Part shown: piece by piece, positions 26,447 through 36,943 of the stretch
How the letters are laid out: every line of letters begins with the position of its first letter
Numbering within the stretch: the stretch's first letter is position 1
Source: Persicobacter diffluens
GTDB taxonomy: Bacteria > Bacteroidota > Bacteroidia > Cytophagales > Cyclobacteriaceae
DNA length: 64,000 nt
Reading direction: 5' to 3'
Assembly: GCF_036244895.1 (NCBI RefSeq)
Contig: NZ_BQKE01000003.1
Coordinates: 310,001-374,000, forward strand
Position numbers and translations under genes: made by a program
The notes under the pieces: generated by a model
Seen by the model: only the letters and a program-made list of their open reading frames with translations
The model's database searches: none
Told to the model about the DNA's origin: nothing

Positions 26447-26758
26447 TTATTTATTCACCTCCCCGATGCGTTCTTCAATGGAAGCAATCTTCCCTTTTAT
26501 CAGTCCCGATTTGTCTTTCTTCACATCCATATTCATCACGCAGTAGATCCGATCAGAAATAGGCTCCAGAATTTCATAAGCCTCCTCTACCACTTTAAGG
26601 GCTTCACCCACGGTGGGGGCTTCGATAATGGTTCCCATAGGGGTAAGCTGATAATCCAACCCACTCTCCCTGATGTGTTGAATGACTTTACTAACGTAGT
26701 CTCCCAAATTTGAACCTTTATCCATTGGGAAAATTGCAAAATTTAAAATAGCGGCCAT
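26447..26758 (-). CDS. MTH1187/YkoF-type thiamine-binding protein
   Basis: 103 residues from MAAILNFAIFPMDKG; the frame extends 18 codons upstream without likeness to the family. The size and the pattern GSNLGDYVSKVIQHI, YQLTPMGTIIEAP, EALKVVEEAYE match the MTH1187 (DUF77) ferredoxin-like family, members of which bind thiamine. It lies alone between two non-coding gaps; the physiological role is uncertain. Confidence 0.85.
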   Translation of the reverse strand: MAAILNFAIFPMDKGSNLGDYVSKVIQHIRESGLDYQLTPMGTIIEAPTVGEALKVVEEAYEILEPISDRIYCVMNMDVKKDKSGLIKGKIASIEERIGEVNK

Positions 26759-27191
26759 CGCGTAATTGTTGATTAAAAAATCGAAGATATTGCATATTAC
26801 TTCATCAGTCAAATTTATTATCTGATTCCCTATGCCTCCTTTTTACCCCAATTATCTACCACCAGATCCAGTGCGTCACCCTAAGGCGCTTTATTTCGGT
26901 TTATAAAGTTTGATTTTACTGATTTTCTAATCGGCCGAATAGGATAAGTTTGCCCGCTCCACATTTATCTTTTTCTTAACAAAAAACCGAAATGGAAAAA
27001 ACTCCGACATGTATTCTGCCTTGAAGCTAAAGGGAGATTTAGCCTGAATAAGCCGGTTTATTCGGCTTGCTTACCAAACAAGATAAAGGTAAGTAGGAGC
27101 ATTGCCTCCTACTGAAAATGAAGTACCTACCTGTCAGATTCAAACATCTTTAGCAGCACAACCTTACCCAAAAGGTTTTCAACAAACTGTT
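26759..27191. other. Non-coding gap, no gene seen
   Basis: AT-rich sequence upstream of the thiamine-binding-type gene. I see no credible open frame, RNA gene or strong hairpin apart from GTAGGAGGCAATGCTCCTAC-like pairing near 27091-27112 (GTAGGAGCATTGCCTCCTAC). Confidence 0.5.
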
Positions 27192-27353
27192 GAGAGTGTG
27201 TTATCAAGCCAAAATTCGTAGCGAAAATTTGATTATTGCAGAAGCGATACCCGATTATTTTGAGAGAATAGCATCACTATTGTAGAGAAATTATCCAAAA
27301 TCGCTTTCGATAATTCGAATTTGCAGCCGGATGGTATGCTGTTAAACCCGCTC
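27192..27353 (+). repeat. MITE-like element, copy 1
   Basis: About 162 bp. The ends GAGAGTGTGTTATCAAGCC and GTTAAACCCGCTC are imperfect inverted repeats. The interior GCGAAAATTTGATTATTGCA, AGAAGCGATACCCGATTAT, AATTATCCAAAATCGCTTTC and TTGCAGCCGGATGG matches copies at 46416 and (inverted) 52495. There is no coding capacity. 27354-27538 holds nothing else recognisable. Confidence 0.75.
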
Positions 27354-27538
27354 TTACTCAGTTATCTTTGGTGAAATTATTTTCACCACGCTCATTTGAT
27401 TCCATCGGAAAACGAAATAAGGATGTTGCTTCCTATTTCAAACTTTATTGCTTTTCAATGGCACAGCGCCGTATTGATAGGAAAATGATCTCAAAAAAAA
27501 ATAAGTTATTCATTTTCCATCCCGGTCATCCCACTAAA

Positions 27539-27577
27539 AAGGGACCACCTGATATCTTTACCATCGGGTGATCCCTT
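27539..27577 (-). terminator. Terminator after the small secreted protein gene
   Basis: AAGGGACCACCTGAT pairs with ATCGGGTGATCCCTT (one mismatch); on the minus strand it is followed by TTTTTAGTG. Confidence 0.8.
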
Positions 27578-27596
27578 AAATTATTTTGAAACCGCT

Positions 27597-27986
27597 TTAC
27601 CAATCCTCTGCCAAAGTGGTAGCAGTTGAAAAAATCTCCTGCCGATCCGAAACCCTTAAGTAAAGGTAATCCCGAATAAAAACCTTTCTTTGCCTGAGGG
27701 AAAACGCTCGTTTTTCACCGGGATCAAGACTACCGGATACATTTTCAATTTTACCGGCATATTGATGATAAGCATCTGTCAATTCAAAATCATATTCAAA
27801 GTGCATCTTTTGAAAAGAAAGGTTCTGGATGACCAGATTGACTTCCTTATCATCACAAAGGGCATACATAATATGCTGTGGCCCGGCCTCTATATGCCGA
27901 AAGGAAATATCATTTGGAGGGAATTGCCCTTTGAGTTCAATGCCAGAAATTACAACCAACATCACCAGTACATAAGCAGTTTTCAT
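27597..27986 (-). CDS. Small exported protein, unknown
   Basis: 129 residues from MKTAYVLVMLVVISGIELKGQ, a clear signal peptide with cleavage probably near residue 19-21. A second ATG two codons earlier is possible. The mature part (PPNDISFRHIEAGPQHI...) is predicted all-beta by its alternating pattern and contains SLDPGEKRAFSLRQRKV. No family recognised. It has its own terminator and appears monocistronic. Confidence 0.7.
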   Translation of the reverse strand: MKTAYVLVMLVVISGIELKGQFPPNDISFRHIEAGPQHIMYALCDDKEVNLVIQNLSFQKMHFEYDFELTDAYHQYAGKIENVSGSLDPGEKRAFSLRQRKVFIRDYLYLRVSDRQEIFSTATTLAEDW

Positions 27987-28143
27987 CGTCAATATCGTTA
28001 ATATGACTATACCACTAATCTGGAAGGGCGATAGTTTTTCAATCTTTAAAAGTTGATGTAGATTCTTTTATAACTTTCAATCTTTGTGGTTAAATGCTCA
28101 ACAAATGTGACGATCTCCTCCTCAAAAATAACTTCCCGTCCAT

Positions 28144-28172
28144 AAAAAAACACTGCCAAAATTTGACAGTGT
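28144..28172 (-). terminator. Terminator of the SusCD operon
   Basis: ACACTGTCAAATTTTGGCAGTGT on the minus strand (perfect ACACTG-C/T-CA stem) followed by seven T. It lies 240 bp beyond the SusD stop. The rest of 27993-28410 holds no gene. Confidence 0.8.
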
Positions 28173-28410
28173 CCCAAACAATTACTGTTTTCCTCTTACC
28201 TAAGGTTTCTAACCTAATTCAATCCAATCAATGGGGCTTTCAGTATGACCTAATTCGGACTATCCCCCAATATTCCAAATCTTGACATCCCAAATATTTG
28301 CCTTCCATTCCATGAGGAAAAATTCAGCAATAAGTAATATTTTAATCCATTCGCTAAATTCCGCAGGCCATTACAGCCCGCGGAAATCTGAATTATTGAA
28401 ATTGGACTTC

Positions 28411-30018
28411 TTAGTCTACGTCCCACCATAATGGTGAACCTGCTGAATCACCTTTAGAGGCAGCCGGATTATCGGACTTAAGATTCGCTACTCCATCGGC
28501 ATAAGCATCGGGGTTATTATCCCGTTCTTGAGATGGGTAAGCCAATCGACTGATAAAATCTCCTTCATTCACTTCACCCGCACTTTTGTTAAATTTAACC
28601 GGGAATAGCTTTGGGAAACCTGTTCTGCGAAATTCTGCCCAAGCTTCCATGCCTTCTGGGAACATCGCTATCCACTTTTGGGTGAGAATTTGCTCCTTTG
28701 CCATACTCGCATTATACTTCACTTTAACCTGAGAAGCAGCGGCAATATCATAATCATTTCCTCCGGTCAGTTCATTAGGATCCGTATAGTCGGAAGGTAC
28801 GGATGTATCATCCGCTAAATAAGCAGAAGCATCACCCAAACCATGCTGATCAAAGGAAGTCTGCACGCCCATTTCATATAGATCTTGCGCTGATCCACCT
28901 GCATTCCAACCATTCAAAGCGGCTTCCGCACGTAAGAAATAAACCTCTGCTGCTGTCATTAGAACTACAGGCGTGGTTTGAGAAATATAGTTTGGATTCA
29001 CCCCGGAGTAAGCAGTATATGGACTACCCGCCTTGTCTGGAAGGTTTACCCCTGAACGAATTCCCGCAAATGTTCTTCCATCTTCCACTCCAGCGTTATC
29101 TCCCACTGTAGTAAAATAATAGCCCAAGCGAGGGTCTTTCAAACCACCCAAAATAGACTCCATATCCGCACCCATTTTGATATCATTCCAACCATGAGCG
29201 ATGGTAGCCAATGGATTGATCATCGGACTGGTAGATTGCCCTACCTGAGCAAGCTCCTGCCCTTCGAAAACTCCGGTAGCGATGGCCTCCTCCGCCATTT
29301 TTTGAGCCAAAGCCTGATCCACCTCAGATACCCGCATGGCTAAACGCAATTTCAAAGAAGCTGCCAATTTTTTCCATTGGGCGAAGTCAGCTCCGAATAA
29401 ATCATCTGCCGGGATAAATGCCGGAATGGGATCTGCGCCTTCATTAGCCTCAAACAAATCAATGGCCAGGTCCAGCTCTTCGAAAAATTTAGCATAAATG
29501 CTCGATTGTGCATCAAAAGTAACGGCATCAGAACCATAACTATTATAAGGTATTGGACCATAAATATCCGTGATGCGGTGCATGCCCAATACTTTCAAAA
29601 CCAAAGAAGCCGCATACAGGCGTTGGTCAGCCTCATCTTTCAACTTCTCGATATTCGCTGCCGGAGGCATGATATTTTCATAGGCCAGTAACCAAGGCCA
29701 TAGGTTCCAGGTCATCAGATAATGGGTTTGATTGGCATTCCCGGCAAATGGTGTTGGAGGCGCCATATAACCAGAAAATACATCCCCATTTAAGTTCTGT
29801 TGTACCTGCCACTTCCAGTTAGAATTATCAAAATTATAATAAACCGATCTGGAAAGTTGAGGGAAGAATCCTGTTACAATGATAAAGTCTGCATAGGCCT
29901 GATCATTAGTAATTTTATTTGGATCCAGATTTTTATCTTCAAAACCACTGGTACAAGCTCCCAAAAGGGTTAATGCCGTAAAACCAGCCGCCATATATTT
30001 TTTAAAATTCATTTTCAT
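28411..30018 (-). CDS. SusD/RagB-family outer-membrane lipoprotein
   Basis: 535 residues. It should sit on the cell surface as the lid of the adjacent SusC channel and bind the nutrient. The lipoprotein signal peptide ends LLGACTSG with C22 as the lipidated residue. SusD hallmarks are RITDIYGPIPYN, the TPR-rich middle, TAAEVYFLRAEAALNGW, and EAWAEFRRTGFPKL near the C-terminus. It lies 12 bp after the SusC gene. The ligand cannot be deduced: no glycosidase, peptidase or sensor gene is adjacent. Confidence 0.95.
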   Translation of the reverse strand: MKMNFKKYMAAGFTALTLLGACTSGFEDKNLDPNKITNDQAYADFIIVTGFFPQLSRSVYYNFDNSNWKWQVQQNLNGDVFSGYMAPPTPFAGNANQTHYLMTWNLWPWLLAYENIMPPAANIEKLKDEADQRLYAASLVLKVLGMHRITDIYGPIPYNSYGSDAVTFDAQSSIYAKFFEELDLAIDLFEANEGADPIPAFIPADDLFGADFAQWKKLAASLKLRLAMRVSEVDQALAQKMAEEAIATGVFEGQELAQVGQSTSPMINPLATIAHGWNDIKMGADMESILGGLKDPRLGYYFTTVGDNAGVEDGRTFAGIRSGVNLPDKAGSPYTAYSGVNPNYISQTTPVVLMTAAEVYFLRAEAALNGWNAGGSAQDLYEMGVQTSFDQHGLGDASAYLADDTSVPSDYTDPNELTGGNDYDIAAASQVKVKYNASMAKEQILTQKWIAMFPEGMEAWAEFRRTGFPKLFPVKFNKSAGEVNEGDFISRLAYPSQERDNNPDAYADGVANLKSDNPAASKGDSAGSPLWWDVD

Positions 30019-30030
30019 GTCGCAAAAAAA

Positions 30031-33000
30031 TTAGAAATTCACTCTTACGTTAAATCCAAAGCTACGAGTAGTAGGCAAACCAAACATCTGTACTCCTTGT
30101 ACCATTCCACCGGAAGAAACAACTAAGTCTGGATCGAATGGTGCGTCATTATAGAAGAAGAACAAGTTTCTTCCAACTGCAGATACAGTCAGGTCATGAA
30201 GTGGACCCAATTTGTTAAAGGTATATCCGATAGAAAGTTCTCTCAAACGAATATTGGTGGCATCATAAAGATACTCTGAAGTTACACCGGTACGACCAGA
30301 AACTGCATTCAAATAGTTTCTCTCATTAAATGTATTGCCTTCCACCGTGATAATGGCATCAGGATTAGCATTCACTTCTCCAAATCGTGCAGAGGTACCC
30401 ACCTGATCCATATACGCATCCGTCAAACCTAATACCTGACCTCCAAAACGCCCATCAATCACCATGTTTAAGTTTATACCTTTATAAGTGAAGGAGTTGG
30501 TCCAACCTGCTAATAATTTAGGGTTACTGTTCGCAATAATTCCTTCTTCCACAGAGGCGTTTCCTGCTCCTGCTGGGTAGTCCAAATTATTTCCGGAGTT
30601 ATCTTGAGCGTAAGCAATGCTACCATCAGCATTTCTAATAAAATCAGACACCACAATATCACCAATCTGGCCACCCTTACGAAGAATTTGGTTATAGTTG
30701 GTATTTCCTCCATTGGTAATAATCTCGGTCAATACTTCATTACCAGCAGCATCTTTATACAATTCTTTTACCTCGTTCACGTTTCTACCAAAGTTCAATC
30801 CGGTAGTCCAGGTGAAGTTATCCTGAGATACAGGCATCGCATTAATAGCCAATTCAAAACCTCTGTTCTCAATATCACCAGCATTTACATATTGATAGGT
30901 GTAATCTGCACCGGTAGGTGCCTGAATACGGAATAGCTGGTTAACGGTGTTGGTTTTGTAGTAGTTAAAATCCATGTAAAATTTACCCTGGAATAATTCC
31001 AACTCACCACCAAGTTCAATGGAGGTTGAAAGTTCCGGTTTCAGATCTTCAAAAGGCGCAGTATCTGCATAAACAAAGTTTCCATTTTCATCAAAACGGT
31101 GTTGCAATACCGTCAGTCCTGGTGCCGCATCATTACCAAGCATGGTGTAGTTGGCACGAACCTTTAGCAAAGAAATAGCATCCGGTAAATCCGCCATTTG
31201 GTTAATTACCCCTGTCAATCCAACAGATGGGTAGAAATAAGAGTTGTTGTCAGCCGGTAAGGTAGAAGACCAGTCATTTCTTCCGGTAATATCTAAAAAT
31301 AGCATTTCTCTATATCCAATATTCGCACTAGCGAAAACAGACTGCACCTGACGCTGGGCCTGAGTAAGTACCGGCACCATTCCGGTAGGAAGGTTCGCCA
31401 TGGTAAACATATTGGTTTTTTCGATGGAACGCTTACCGGAAGTTACCTGCTGAAATTCCGAAAACTCATCACGAACTGCCGTTCCTAATAAACCATTCAC
31501 AGAAATATCACCGAATTTCTTATTAGCATTCAGAATCATATCTCCATAAAGTTGCTGCACATTAAAATCATCTCTGAAATAGCCACCATGATGCAGATTC
31601 GTTTCTGAATGCGTACCGAAATATATAGCATTGGTGGTTGCATGTACATTTCTGTTCCAGATATCTGCTGTACGATCCACAGAGGCACGTCCCTGTAACC
31701 ACAACCAATCGTTGAAATTATATTTTGCAGAACCAAACAACATCAAACGCTTTCTGGACTCCTCTGCCTTGGCACGGTTCAAGATCCAGTATGGGTTTTC
31801 ATTCGCGATTTCAGAAGAAACATTGTTCCAATCCCAGTTCTGTACATATATGTTACGGCCGGAGTCGAAAACTTCATAATCATTCTTGATGGTAGACAGA
31901 CCCAAAGTACGAGGCGTTAGATAAGCATTGTAAATCGGGTTCATATATGTACCAGAAGAAGGGCGATTCGTTCCTTCTTGCGTGATATAAAAGGCGGTAG
32001 TGTTCACTTCCAGCTTATCATCAAACATCTTAGAAGAAGCATTGAAAGTGAAGTTATGACGACTGAACTCATTGGTCGGCATAATACCCGTTGCATCTGT
32101 ATTGGCATAGGATAAATAGTAAGAGGACTTATCCGTTCCACTCGCCAAAGAGATAGAGTTTACCCATGTAGATCCATTTTGATAGAAATCATCAGCAGTA
32201 AATGGCGTTTCACCGGAAATTGCATCGCCATTCGCATCATACTTGGTCTGCATTTCAGGATATAGGTAGGCGGACTCAGTCATGAAGTTTGAAGAAAAGG
32301 AAACACGTGTTTGTCCTTCTTTTGCTCTTTTGGTGGTAATCAAAATTACACCGTTTGCTGCCTGAGACCCATACAGCGCCGAGGCTGCAGCTCCTTTTAG
32401 CACATTAATGCTTTCAATATCCTCCGGGTTAATATTGGAGAAACCATCACCACCATCACGCCCCGGATCTTCCAATGAACCTGGCTGTGAGGCACCGCTA
32501 CCAGCGATTGGCATACCATCCACTACAATCAAAGGATTATTATTTCCGGAAGCCGAACGATTACCCCGCAAATTAATTTTCACAGATCCACCGGCACCGG
32601 AGCCGCTTCTTTGCAATTGCATACCGGCAACGCGACCGGAAAGAGAGTTAGCAACGTTTGGGTCTTTGGCCATGGTCAGGCCTTCTGAGTCAATAGATTG
32701 CATGGAGTAAGTCAAACTCTCCTGTGCTCTCTCAATACCCAAAGCAGTCACCACGACTTCGTTCAACTGCTCTACATCCGCTTCCAAAGCAAAATTGATT
32801 ACAGATTGTTTGCCCACGGTAATTTCCTGGGCGGTATAACCAATGAAAGAGACGGACAATACCGCATCCTCGCCCGGGACATTCAAAGTAAATTGGCCAT
32901 CAAAATTAGTTGCAGTACCGGTAGTGGTTCCTTTTACTACCACGTTAACGCCTGGTATAGGATTGCCGTCCTCAGCAGCGGTTACTGTTCCACTTACGGT

Positions 33001-33075
33001 CAGGCCTTGGGCCATAGACATAGTGGTTCCACATAGCAGTATGACTACTGCCATTAAAAGGTTAAGTTGTTTCAT
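30031..33075 (-). CDS. SusC/RagA-family TonB-linked outer-membrane transporter
   Basis: 1014 residues. A signal peptide ends near MSMAQG, a carboxypeptidase-regulatory-like beta domain (about 25-105) follows, then the plug (NEVVVTALG onward, with RGNRSASGNNNPLIVVDG), a 22-strand barrel, and the C-terminal RSFGFNVRVNF. It imports oligomers through the outer membrane with energy from TonB. The partner SusD gene is 12 bp downstream. A long untranslated region (33076-33880) precedes it. Confidence 0.95.
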   Translation of the reverse strand: MKQLNLLMAVVILLCGTTMSMAQGLTVSGTVTAAEDGNPIPGVNVVVKGTTTGTATNFDGQFTLNVPGEDAVLSVSFIGYTAQEITVGKQSVINFALEADVEQLNEVVVTALGIERAQESLTYSMQSIDSEGLTMAKDPNVANSLSGRVAGMQLQRSGSGAGGSVKINLRGNRSASGNNNPLIVVDGMPIAGSGASQPGSLEDPGRDGGDGFSNINPEDIESINVLKGAAASALYGSQAANGVILITTKRAKEGQTRVSFSSNFMTESAYLYPEMQTKYDANGDAISGETPFTADDFYQNGSTWVNSISLASGTDKSSYYLSYANTDATGIMPTNEFSRHNFTFNASSKMFDDKLEVNTTAFYITQEGTNRPSSGTYMNPIYNAYLTPRTLGLSTIKNDYEVFDSGRNIYVQNWDWNNVSSEIANENPYWILNRAKAEESRKRLMLFGSAKYNFNDWLWLQGRASVDRTADIWNRNVHATTNAIYFGTHSETNLHHGGYFRDDFNVQQLYGDMILNANKKFGDISVNGLLGTAVRDEFSEFQQVTSGKRSIEKTNMFTMANLPTGMVPVLTQAQRQVQSVFASANIGYREMLFLDITGRNDWSSTLPADNNSYFYPSVGLTGVINQMADLPDAISLLKVRANYTMLGNDAAPGLTVLQHRFDENGNFVYADTAPFEDLKPELSTSIELGGELELFQGKFYMDFNYYKTNTVNQLFRIQAPTGADYTYQYVNAGDIENRGFELAINAMPVSQDNFTWTTGLNFGRNVNEVKELYKDAAGNEVLTEIITNGGNTNYNQILRKGGQIGDIVVSDFIRNADGSIAYAQDNSGNNLDYPAGAGNASVEEGIIANSNPKLLAGWTNSFTYKGINLNMVIDGRFGGQVLGLTDAYMDQVGTSARFGEVNANPDAIITVEGNTFNERNYLNAVSGRTGVTSEYLYDATNIRLRELSIGYTFNKLGPLHDLTVSAVGRNLFFFYNDAPFDPDLVVSSGGMVQGVQMFGLPTTRSFGFNVRVNF

Positions 33076-33880
33076 GTACCTGTTAAGGTTAAAAATTTAA
33101 GTAATTTATGGGAGGTGTGATCCCCAAAGAATTCAAAATTCGAATTTTGCTTTTTCGATAACGCCCATCGATGGTATGCGTCTTAGATAAAAATACACAA
33201 AATTCCACCAGCGTTTCCGCTGGACCGAGTGCTAAAAAAATGCAAAAAATGCATCACAAATCAATTGGTGTGATTGCTATTCGGTGAAATGCGAGATAAG
33301 TAAGGTATAATGTTTCATTAGTTAGGTAAGTTTAAGTAAAGTAAGTTGTGTGTGTGTGTGTAATAGGCAAATAGAGTATTACTCCTTTTGCTTAGTACTA
33401 ATATAGAAAGCTTTCCGAACTATAAAAAACTTTTTTTAATAAATAGCGGAAAATTTACGCAGATTACTTTATAAAAGGCGTTAAAAAAATATACATAACG
33501 TAAAAAAACAGGGATTTAATGCTTAAAACTCAAAAATTAAAGCCATTAATTAGTGGAGATATAAAAATTAACAATTAAAACGGCCTTCCCTCAAAAATAC
33601 CATAATTGGCTGCAATGGGATAATTATAGCCCCAATATTGAAAAAGTTTATGTGGGAAAAACTATCCCATAGCGTAAATATGAAATCCCTCTCCTTCCAT
33701 AAGGAAAATAAGGGAATAGCCGCAAAAAATCAATAAACAAGCAATAAAAGCGGTTGGTTAGTCAAACTACCAAATTGTGGTCAGCCCCTTTAAAAAGTAA
33801 AAACCATAAAATGAACCCCTTAATTAATATGGAAAAAAAGTAATTCATTCGTTCAGCTTCTCTTCTAAAAAATAAAGGCC
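33076..33880. other. Long non-coding region upstream of susC
   Basis: About 800 bp of AT-rich sequence without a credible gene. It contains a (GT)n tract near 33346-33360. No promoter or operator could be fixed: I found no clear CAAAnnTA/CAAA pair on the minus strand. Confidence 0.5.
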
Positions 33881-33923
33881 AAAAAAAAAGGCGAACTGCA
33901 TTCTAAGAACACATTCGCCTTTT
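33881..33923 (-). terminator. Terminator of the gene at 34055
   Basis: AAAAGGCGAACTG pairs with CATTCGCCTTTT; nine T follow on the minus strand. Confidence 0.8.
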
Positions 33924-34054
33924 AACCCAACATCAACCTGCTAAACTATGAACAACAATCATGCCATCCACTGTAAACCAGTCTTTTAGCAATAAACCGT
34001 TGTTCTAGATTGATTCGGTCTCAATATTGGGAAATTTTTCCCTTTACGGGATCA

Positions 34055-34825
34055 TTAATCTCTTTGGTACTGAAATGCTACATAGATCTGTGCCGCAAAA
34101 TCCTCAAAACGTTTATCATCATCACCATGAAGTCGTTCAAAATCTTTGTATAGCTTCTTCTCCATTTTTTGGAAATAATCCAGGAATTGCGACATATGAC
34201 TAGAAACCGCCATATGATCCAGGGTAAGGAAAACTTCCTCATCCGGAGCAGAATACTGACGCATCGTTTGCCAGTTTTTCTCTAAAACACCCTTAGTAAA
34301 AACCACGCCCATATAAGTATGGAAATCATACTGGCCATCTTGCTTGCTTGTGAAATCCTCATAAGCTTCTAGCAGATCAGCCTGCTTACTGATGAAAAGT
34401 TCCAAAAGGTTACTTAAGGTCAGGGTCCATTGCGAGGGAGTAAAATTATACTCCAAGCCTTCCGATTCCGCCTCTGTTTGCCCTAAGATATAGTCTAAAG
34501 TAGCATTATCACTGGCTTCTTGTAAACTTAAACCTTCAATTTTCACGCGAGCATTTTCATAAGCGAACAAAAGGAACTCATAAAAACCTTCCTGATCCAC
34601 CGCATTTTTCCCCGTACGAAGGGCATAGTCAATGTAAATGACATTTAATTTGTCTTCCTGCGCCCTCCAAAACTTAATAAATCCAACAAGTTCCGGAAAA
34701 TGATCATAAATTTGAGGAGCGGCCTCTAAGGCTTCCTGCAGCTCATCTGCATTTTCAAAGCCATCTAAATTAAGGTGCTGCTGAAGCGCTTCCAGCAAAT
34801 ATTTCTTTTCTACTTTAATATCCAT
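34055..34825 (-). CDS. Unknown acidic helical protein
   Basis: 256 residues from MDIKVEKKYLLEALQQH; a start nine codons upstream is possible. The protein is acidic, predicted mostly alpha-helical, with no signal peptide or membrane segment. Recognisable stretches such as TLSNLLELFISKQADLLEAYEDF do not identify a family to me. It appears monocistronic, with its own terminator. Confidence 0.65.
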   Translation of the reverse strand: MDIKVEKKYLLEALQQHLNLDGFENADELQEALEAAPQIYDHFPELVGFIKFWRAQEDKLNVIYIDYALRTGKNAVDQEGFYEFLLFAYENARVKIEGLSLQEASDNATLDYILGQTEAESEGLEYNFTPSQWTLTLSNLLELFISKQADLLEAYEDFTSKQDGQYDFHTYMGVVFTKGVLEKNWQTMRQYSAPDEEVFLTLDHMAVSSHMSQFLDYFQKMEKKLYKDFERLHGDDDKRFEDFAAQIYVAFQYQRD

Positions 34826-35590
34826 CCAAATGAGGTTTTTAATAAATGGCAAGTTACAAGAAATCAGGGAGACTACAATACCAAGAATATGCGGATTGGC
34901 AAGAGAGAAGACAACACTATGAAATTAACCCGTAATAGGTAGGTTTAAATTTTCTGTTAGATTGAAAGCAGGAAAATGACGAAATTTTTCCCAATTCGCG
35001 TGTTTACCATGGAAGTAGGTGAAAGAGGAAAAAGCAAGCTTTTCCCAAATTGGGCAATTAAAGAATCAGCAGGACAAACCAAATCAGCCTTTTTAAAAAA
35101 CTCTTTTCTATTTGTAATAAATCTGCCGGTAGTAATTCAAATAAAGCATTCGGCTTTTTAAACTCCCAAAGAGCCCCGGATAATGGAAAAGGCCAGAATC
35201 CTCCGGCCTTTTCACGATCTATTTGGAAAAACAATTAGGGGCAATCAAAGCCTGCTCATTCCAACGAATAGAAGACATAAATTCATTTGGGTCTATGTCC
35301 CCTATTTTAAAAAGTGTGAAAACAAACAAAAATCCGTAATACGAATCCACCTATTTATTTTAATGAGGGTAAAATTTAAAGCAAACACTGGACAACTCTA
35401 TTACAGTTTTGATTTCTAAAATAAGGCATCCATGAAAAGAAACATCGGAACAAACTATTATACAATCAATAGACGAGGCAAATGTCCCGATTCAACGAAT
35501 ACCACCTTAAAGGTGAATTAGGAACTGAATTAGAGTAGGCTTAATTACCCATTTTTTCCTAAATTTGAAGTTCCAAAAATTCAAAGCACG
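34826..35590. other. Non-coding gap with a degenerate repeat and a hairpin
   Basis: 34968-35060 resembles the 130-bp dispersed repeat at low fidelity (GCAGGAAAATGACGAAATTT, AGGAAAAAGCAAGCTTTTCCC). 35188-35211 is a hairpin (AAAGGCC...GGCCTTT) followed by TTTCAC. Two open frames here lack family likeness and starts of quality, so I call no gene. Confidence 0.5.
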
Positions 35591-35591
35591 C

Positions 35592-36722
35592 ATGTTTACC
35601 CATTTCAGAAATTTTTTCTTTCTTTTACTTATCCTTGGATTTAGTGGTTGCATAGAACCAAAATCAACTCAATCTGAAGAGGTTACTGAAATGGAGGATC
35701 CGATAGTTGAAATTAATCAATATTGCGATTCTATTAGAAAGCTTGAATTTCAACACCAGCAGAATTTAATACGCGAGGGCTACATAATGGAGCATAAAGG
35801 CTGGTTGATAGAGCCCAAAGCCTATTTTGATCGCTCTTATCGTCCTTTACATGTCATTGTGAATTCCTTCGGACCTGATTTCCGACTACGAGAGGACTAT
35901 TTCTTCAAGGAAGGGAACCTGATAAAAGTCGATTGTCAGGAGATTGATGACATTGACCTATTCCAAATCAACCGCCATCGTCGATACTATGCAGAGAAGA
36001 AAAATATTGCTTTTCTTTCCAAAACGGCGGACAATTTATATGAACTCAATAATAACGTATTTCATAAATTTCCTACCGAGGACGCCTATTTCGTAGCGGA
36101 TAGTTTGAAAGCCCGGAATTTTATACAGGCATCGGAGAATAAAAAGATGTATGAGGGCAAGTTGCATTCCATTTCTTCTGCCAAATCAGGGGGCTATTTG
36201 TCAGTGGAATTACCCAATGGCAATCTTTGCACCTTTAAAATGAGCCCTGAAAATTACAAAAAATGGGCGCCCAGGGAACTTGAAATGAAGAATAAGGCCG
36301 TTCGTGTAAGCTTTATCAAGAAGTTTAAAAATCACCGCCCTTATATGATTTTCAAAAATATTGAAGTCACCGAAAAACCTGACGCCAGCCTGACCAATAC
36401 GCGCTGGGCGCTTAGGGCCATACACGAACAAAGCGTCATCCCCCAACTAAGAAGCATCCAGCGTGAGATCCACATCACTTTATTAGAAGGAAAAAAGTTT
36501 CGAGGATTCGATGGATGCAACCATTTTTCAGGTACCTACGAGCTGGAGGCTCCCATCATCAATTTTGAATTTGATACCGAAATAGATTCATGTCAAAATG
36601 AGCTTAATCACACCTTTCGGGAAATGCTGGACAAAGGCCACAATTTCAAAATCACCGGAGATGAGTTGATCTTAATGGAAGCCAATCTTCCTTTGCTTAC
36701 TTTTGAGGCGCTGTATTTATAA
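35592..36722 (+). CDS. META-domain lipoprotein
   Basis: 376 residues from MFTHFRNFFFLLLILGFSGC, a lipoprotein signal with lipobox GFSGC; a TTG nine codons upstream is in frame but unlikely. The middle is unrecognised. The last ~110 residues (from TNTRWALRAIHEQSVIP) form a META/HslJ-like domain, with FRGFDGCNHFSGTYEL as the telling motif and C-terminal NLPLLTFEAL. HslJ-type proteins are associated with envelope stress and novobiocin resistance in enterobacteria; here the role is unknown. Monocistronic. Confidence 0.8.
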   Translation: MFTHFRNFFFLLLILGFSGCIEPKSTQSEEVTEMEDPIVEINQYCDSIRKLEFQHQQNLIREGYIMEHKGWLIEPKAYFDRSYRPLHVIVNSFGPDFRLREDYFFKEGNLIKVDCQEIDDIDLFQINRHRRYYAEKKNIAFLSKTADNLYELNNNVFHKFPTEDAYFVADSLKARNFIQASENKKMYEGKLHSISSAKSGGYLSVELPNGNLCTFKMSPENYKKWAPRELEMKNKAVRVSFIKKFKNHRPYMIFKNIEVTEKPDASLTNTRWALRAIHEQSVIPQLRSIQREIHITLLEGKKFRGFDGCNHFSGTYELEAPIINFEFDTEIDSCQNELNHTFREMLDKGHNFKITGDELILMEANLPLLTFEALYL

Positions 36723-36865
36723 ATTTGACTCGAATTATTTACTGATAGATTCACTAAACCACTTTAAGCTATCCATTACCTATAAATTACTATAAGGTTT
36801 ACTCATTTTTAAATAGCCCACATTGGAGTGAAATGCTTTCTCCTTCTGAATCTGCCTCATAAGAT

Positions 36866-36943
36866 AAATTCAAAATAAGGGAAATTCCTTCATTTTCCCC
36901 TTTGTAGCTAAACAAGGATTTAAGTAGGAATAATCCTGCTTAA
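36866..36943 (-). repeat. 130-bp dispersed repeat, partial copy B
   Basis: On the minus strand: GGATTATTCCTACTTAAATCC, TTGTTTAGCTACAAAGG, AAAATGAAGGAATTTCCC. This is the left half of the family. Confidence 0.65.

Noticed and set aside
34976..35419. Two short open frames between the gene at 34055 and the META-domain lipoprotein
   Set aside because: The first is a degenerate dispersed repeat, the second crosses a hairpin; no ribosome-binding signal.
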